Source of the DNA: Rhizophagus clarus
Lineage: Eukaryota > Glomeromycota > Glomeromycetes > Glomerales > Glomeraceae
DNA length: 64,000 bases
Assembly (NCBI GenBank): GCA_015698045.1
Contig: BLAL01000044.1
Coordinates: 464,501 to 528,500, forward strand
Direction of reading: 5' to 3'
The notes under the pieces were generated by a model. The model did no database searches. It was given only the letters and a program-made list of their open reading frames with translations, and was not told the origin of the DNA. This document shows, one piece after another, positions 58,501-64,000 of this stretch. Both the position numbers and the translations under genes were made by a program. Numbering within the stretch: position 1 is the stretch's first letter; every line of letters begins with the position of its first letter.

Positions 58501-61500
58501 TAAAACTAGAAAGTGACACATTTTACTTTAACTTTAATCATAAATGATATTTTATTATAAGTTTCTTCGCTTCAATTCAATCCCATCAAAATTTTAAGGG
58601 ATTTATTTTTTCCCGAAATTAAAAGATATTAATAAAAAATTTTCCGAAAAAAAAAATATTTACTATTTATTTCATTATATTGGATTTACAGCATTACAAT
58701 TTAGCCAAAATTATAAAGGATATTCAAATATAAATACTGCGGTTTAAGGTTTAAAAAAAAAAAAAAAAAAAAAAAAATTAACAAAATTTTTTTAACAAAA
58801 ATATAACGTATCCTCACACACATGTACAAATATAATCTCTAATTTAATGTTTATAGTTTAATATTATAATGAAATTTTATTCAAAAAAAATTGCCAAATC
58901 CTAATAAAAAAAAAATCTTTGTGTTAAATGAAATGAACCAGTTAAATGAAAATAATACAAATAAAACCCTTCAAACCATAACACAAGATACAAACATTAC
59001 ATCATTATTATCACATTTAAAAGAACGTCTTTAAATGGATCATAACATAAACTAGTCAGACCATGAGAATGACTGAAATAGTAAATTTTACGACTTTATG
59101 CGAAGTACCAAAGTACAAAATATATATATATATGTATATATATTTATATAAAAGAAAGATTTATTAATTACGCGTTCATATCTTGAAACATTATATGATT
59201 CGCGATAGTCTCTTTTTATAGTTGAGGTAATGCAAAATAATAAATTCACACGTTTGTTACTCCCACATTCGGATACACATTTATAAGTCAAGTGGTAACC
59301 TTTTTAATGGATTATATGTGACCCAAATTTAATTAATATATTAACTTAAATTTCGAAGATAGAAATAACGCGTAAAAACAATTTATCCAAAAAAAAAATT
59401 TGATTTATTCATTCACTGATACATGTTTACTTTATAATGTTTACATATTTACGTATCTACGTATCAAAATAAATAATAAAAGCGATTCTAAAACATAATC
59501 AAATATCAAATCAACAGAAGATCTCGTTTGTTATTTTTAATCCTACATTATCATGTTATCTATCCTATTATCTATCCTGCTATTATCTGATATATTATTC
59601 ATTCATTATATCTTAACGCCGAAAAAAACAATTGCTCATCTAAACAAATTAAGTTTGTTCAAATACGTACATTATTTGTTTATCTTTGGTGTTAAACAAT
59701 TCTATCTTAAGAATCTTTTTACCAAAAATATTCCTTAAATGCTTGCAAATATTAGCGAACAATTCCGAAATCTAAACGTTTTCCCTTACATCTTTCTGTA
59801 TTTAATTTATTAATAAAGGAATCTAATATCTACAATTGTAAATTATTTAAATGTTTCGAATTCATATGAACAAGTTCTATGGTGCATTTTTTAATTTTCG
59901 TAACTTCCGTTCTTTCTCTTAATTTATCTATATTTAGCTGTTACCTGGTTTAAATTTTAAATTTGAAATTTTGAAGTTTTATTAATCATGTTATGATCAT
60001 TGTATATTAAGGACCGTGAAGTCCGTGCACCATCTTTTTTCCATGAAAGAATTCTAAATTTCGATTTTTAGATTCATTATCTTATTACCTTTTATTGTCT
60101 TTTTATTTTTTTCTGATACATATTTTTTCTCATGGCACAAATACTATAATTGACAAATATTTAATTCATATTATTTGTTTCACAGAACATTATTTTCTTT
60201 TCCAAATTTTATAATGCGAAAAAAAAAAACAAAAATCATTTTGTTTCAGGATATCAAGATATGAAGATATGAACAGGTGACGAGGGATGTCAAAATAATG
60301 AGCAACAAAAAATAACGACTTTCAGAATATTTAGAAAAGAAGTTAAGAAAAAAAAAAAAAAAAAAAAAAAATTATTTAAATTTGTTATAGTAAATGATTA
60401 TTATTATTAACATTTAACCAAGATAACTAACTATATTGTAAAACTTATTTGGCCTTCTTTAAGATAAAGGCTAGATAAATAACTATCAAACTGCATATCG
60501 TCTGGTATCATGTGGTATATGTGGTAATTTCATATTTTCCTCTCGACAAATAATTATAAATAAATAAATCCAGGCTGAACTTATAATTCGGCCGGAATTA
60601 AATCATAATATTAAAATTTATGATGTACATATTTGTATTAATTGAACGGGTATATGACTTGAAATATTAATCAGTTTCAAATTTTCATTAAGAAATATAT
60701 TTCTATTTTATTTTTATTTATTATCGTATTTAATTCGTAATGATAAAAATTAAATTACGGGAAAAAGTGAATTAACGAATCTTCTAAAAAAAAAAAAAAA
60801 GTAATTCCGATTTTGTCGTTTTGAAGTTGATTCATGTGTATTTTTTTTTTTTTTTAAAAAAAAAAAAAATTTGAATATGTAGCGCAGCACTTACTACCTT
60901 TGTTACTTTTATCATATATTCGGAATTAATGTGCAGTACTATTATTACGTGTATGTAATACGTGTTAAATTTTTAATTCGGATAAGGTACAAGATCGTTC
61001 ACGTTTTACAAACAATAAAAAAAAAAAATAATTGACATATTTTAGTACAAATAAATAATGTAAATAAATGACAGCTTCTACGCCTGATTTGCAGGCTATG
61101 TAAAAAATTTTCTACTCTTTTTGTAACTTAATTAACAATTTCCTATATGTTAATTCATCCTGAAAGCGCCACCGCGTTAAAATAATATTATAATATCACG
61201 TGATTTCTCATTCAATTAGACGAATTCAGCAAGTATAATCATTATTACAGCTATTATAATAAAATTTAATTTAAAAAAGGAAAATTTTAATTTATCATAT
61301 GTTTGACATTTCATTTCATTTCATTCTAGAATGAAAATATAAAATAAATTCGAAAGATTTTCTTTTTATCTATTTATAAATTTCCTTTTTTTGATCTCCT
61401 ATTAAAGGGCGAACAATGCGTTTGAAGATCATGTTATTGAGTTATATAATTTTGGTTAATAATCCAAAAAAATTAAAACCATTACAACTTCGTAACCGGT

Positions 61501-64000
61501 CTCATGCCCCTTTTTAAGAGGTTGATGAAATTAAAGTTTGTGATCTCATGGTTGTTATTTTCCTGTTATGGTCTTTTATTGTAATTAAATTTTTTCGGAT
61601 TTTTTCCTTATCTACCAAATTCATATAGCAAAATGAATTAATCAAGAAGGGAAATTTTATTTTTAATATATAAATAATTTACTATTTTTATACAACGTAC
61701 AATTTAGGAAAAAAGGTTATTTCGGTTTGCGTTTATTTTTATATGTTTTTTTTTATGTACTATACAATAAAAATCCTGTTACCCGGGTTTTTACCTCTTA
61801 AGGTCACAATGGACATTTTAAAAAAACCATTCCAAATAAGTTCCATTAAACAGCTAATAGAATTGCACGCATAATATGTGATACTATTTAATACAATATT
61901 ACATATTTATACGTATCTATATTTATACATATATATATATATACATACAAATGTTATATATTTATACTTATTTATATACAGTATACTTGTATAATGGATT
62001 ATATAGAAAATACGATTTGTCCTTGAAAAATATAAAAAATGATTACTAAGGCAAATTTAAATTACATAACACAATCAAAAAAAAAAAATAAAATAAAATA
62101 AAATAAAAAATAAAAAATATTTAGTACAACTGAAAAATAAGCATTTAATTCAACTAGATATGAACGTGATTCTTTTTTTTAAAAAAAAAAATTCCGAAAA
62201 ATTATTTTAAAATTTTTTTTTTTTTTTCAAAAAATAAAAATGAAATAAATTTATGGATCTTTAAAATTTTTTTTTCATACGTTGACAAATGTTCGTGACT
62301 TATTATGACTGGAGAACTTACGGTCATGGCTCAAATATTCTTAATATATTTTATTATTTATATTTTATTTATTTAATGAGAATTGTACAATGAGAATTAA
62401 ACTGAACTAAACTTGGAAATATAGACATGAATTGTATGTCACCTAACTAATACACCAAAAATGGATTATTCCAATAAGTATTATTAATTCAATTACGATT
62501 TATCGTCAAATCAAATCCTAATTGGTAGAAATTGCACCGATCGTAAATCTATTAACGTTGTTGTTGGGATTTGTACAATATATACATTATATGCAATATG
62601 CGTGGTATATACATTTTATATACTCGCACTCGTGTCATTATTTGTACTTAACAGTACTATTCAGTTTATAGTGGATGTTTCTTTTGAAAGTTACGGTATG
62701 TTATTTAAAATAATTATTTTATTAATTATTTTAATGAAATTTCCTTAACATCAAATTAATTTTTCCTTTATTATTTTGCAGACGGTAAATTATGTTTATA
62801 ATTAACTTTTTTCAAGAAACTTTTTTCCGATTCATAAAAAAAATTGGTTGAATTCTAAAAAAAAAAAGTATTCGTGTCTTTGATTTCTTGGATTTTGGCA
62901 TATATATTTTTATTTAATAAAATTAATGATTCTTGCTCACCGGTTGAGAGGGACTTGGGGGTAGAGGTCCATGGAAAAAAAAAACCAATAATTATATTGA
63001 TTTTCTTTGTTTAAAAGTTGTCGGCCGAATCGAAAGAATTTGGAACGAACGATCGATGGAATTTTTACCTAAAATTTAATTAATTTCGCAACGATATATT
63101 AGATTGTTGCTAACAGCCTTCACATTCTTAACGTCCATTAAATTATGGAATGAGATTTTAATGATAAAATTCGAAGCATAAAACTCATCGTGTAAGGTGT
63201 TGTACTAACTTTAAAAGTATTAGACAGGGATGGATAGATAAAACATTGTTATGTTACTTTGCTTTTTATCTGAAGTATTTAAAATTTTAAATCAGTATTC
63301 TTCTTTAGCTGTCTTTCGTGACCTCAAATTCTTTCCATGGAAAAACTCAACAAATTAATAATCATTATGTATTTAAATGCAACACAAAAGTCGATCTGCT
63401 TTGTAATAGGTATTTTCTCTCTTCATTTCTATAAATTATCATTGTTCAAATAATGTATAATTAAGAAAGTTAAGATTTGAATCCTAAATCCGTGTTTTTT
63501 TTCCTTTATTTAGTTGTTCCATTTTTTTTATAATCCGAATTTCTAAAAATAGATCCAAATTTAAGAATGGATCAGAATTGAAACCATGCGAGGTATAGAA
63601 CGAAAAAAAAGAATACTCTCTTGCTTAAAAATTTAACAAATTAACTGAAGTAACAAACTAACAATATGATATCCATAGATTTATAATCTCTCAAAATTTT
63701 TTTAAATTTAAAAGGCATAATAGTAATTAACGTTTCGTAACATCAACGAGAAAAAAAAATAAAATTTTTTTTTTTTCAATAATAATGAAAATTAAGATAC
63801 TGATTTATATAAAAATCTTGATCAAATACATATTATATTTCTTTTTCTCCAAAAAGTGTTTACCATTTTAAAGAAATCAATAACATTTTTTTTTTTTAAA
63901 GTAAATATTTCAACTTGATCAAAAAATTTCTAATTATCTTTTGTGCCGACCTGAATTAAAATTTTACATAATCAATGCTGAAGCATGATTAAATTATCGT
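55588..64000. other. Gene-poor AT-rich region to the window end
   Basis: Over 8 kb with poly-A/T tracts, An-Tn palindromes (about 57940-57968, 60841-60870), TA microsatellites and no domain-bearing frame. Frames at 56590-56862, 58163-58405, 59088-59291 and 59553-59738 are short and low complexity. It includes the likely promoter of the Zn2Cys6 gene directly before 55588. The end (63943-63958) repeats the word GTGCCGACCTGAATTA also present at 12259-12274. Confidence 0.45.

Noticed and set aside
59553..59738. 61-codon frame
   Set aside because: Low-complexity Leu/Ile/Phe composition in an AT-rich region, with no splice partners or domain.

Overview
The window is very AT-rich eukaryotic DNA. 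Its genes are interrupted by short GT-AG introns (about 50-150 nt), including micro-exons of 16 and 26 nt, and it carries many poly-A/poly-T tracts. The gene families present are a BTB-BACK-TLDc family with several decayed copies, a degenerate fungal-type kinase, a Zn2Cys6 regulator, an HMG-box regulator and Tc1/mariner-type elements. Together they point to an early-diverging fungus, most like Glomeromycotina (Rhizophagus-type arbuscular mycorrhizal fungi). This taxon is inferred from family content and composition, not from a database match. I see no rRNA, CRISPR array or canonical tRNA.

Layout. 1-5.05 kb: two copies of a segmental duplication carrying a KH-domain gene (first copy broken, second open), separated by a decayed coding relic and a long palindrome. 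5.4-9.2 kb: a Tc1/mariner-type element with nested inverted repeats. It holds a three-exon DD34E transposase on the minus strand and, unusually, a second three-exon gene on the plus strand encoding a Cys-rich/SAM-domain protein. 10.4-11.8 kb: a two-exon, GC-richer gene of unknown function whose intron is mostly a pogo-like MITE. 12.1-31 kb: a graveyard of BTB/TLDc copies, a frameshifted kinase, foldback repeats and a small internally deleted copy of the neighbouring MFS gene. 18.9-20.3 kb holds the best preserved BTB-BACK-TLDc gene, but it has one frameshift and one stop codon.

29.6-35.9 kb is the conserved housekeeping core: an MFS transporter (Mch1/nodulin-like, minus, 6 exons), an NDUFAF3-like mitochondrial complex I assembly factor (plus, 3 exons) and a CCDC47-like ER protein (minus, 11 exons). 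37.3-37.6 kb is a TA-flanked MITE. 41.6-43.4 kb is an HMG-box regulator and 52.1-55.6 kb a Zn2Cys6 regulator, both on the minus strand and both with gene-poor upstream regions. Between them, at 48.1-49.6 kb, is an array of about ten diverged 110-160 bp units with conserved stem-loops that show apparent compensatory changes. From 55.6 kb to the end I see no convincing gene.

The most interesting candidates are the two-gene transposon with IR/DR-like ends and the stem-loop tandem array. I reconstructed exons by hand from splice signals and reading-frame continuity; transcripts would be needed to confirm them.
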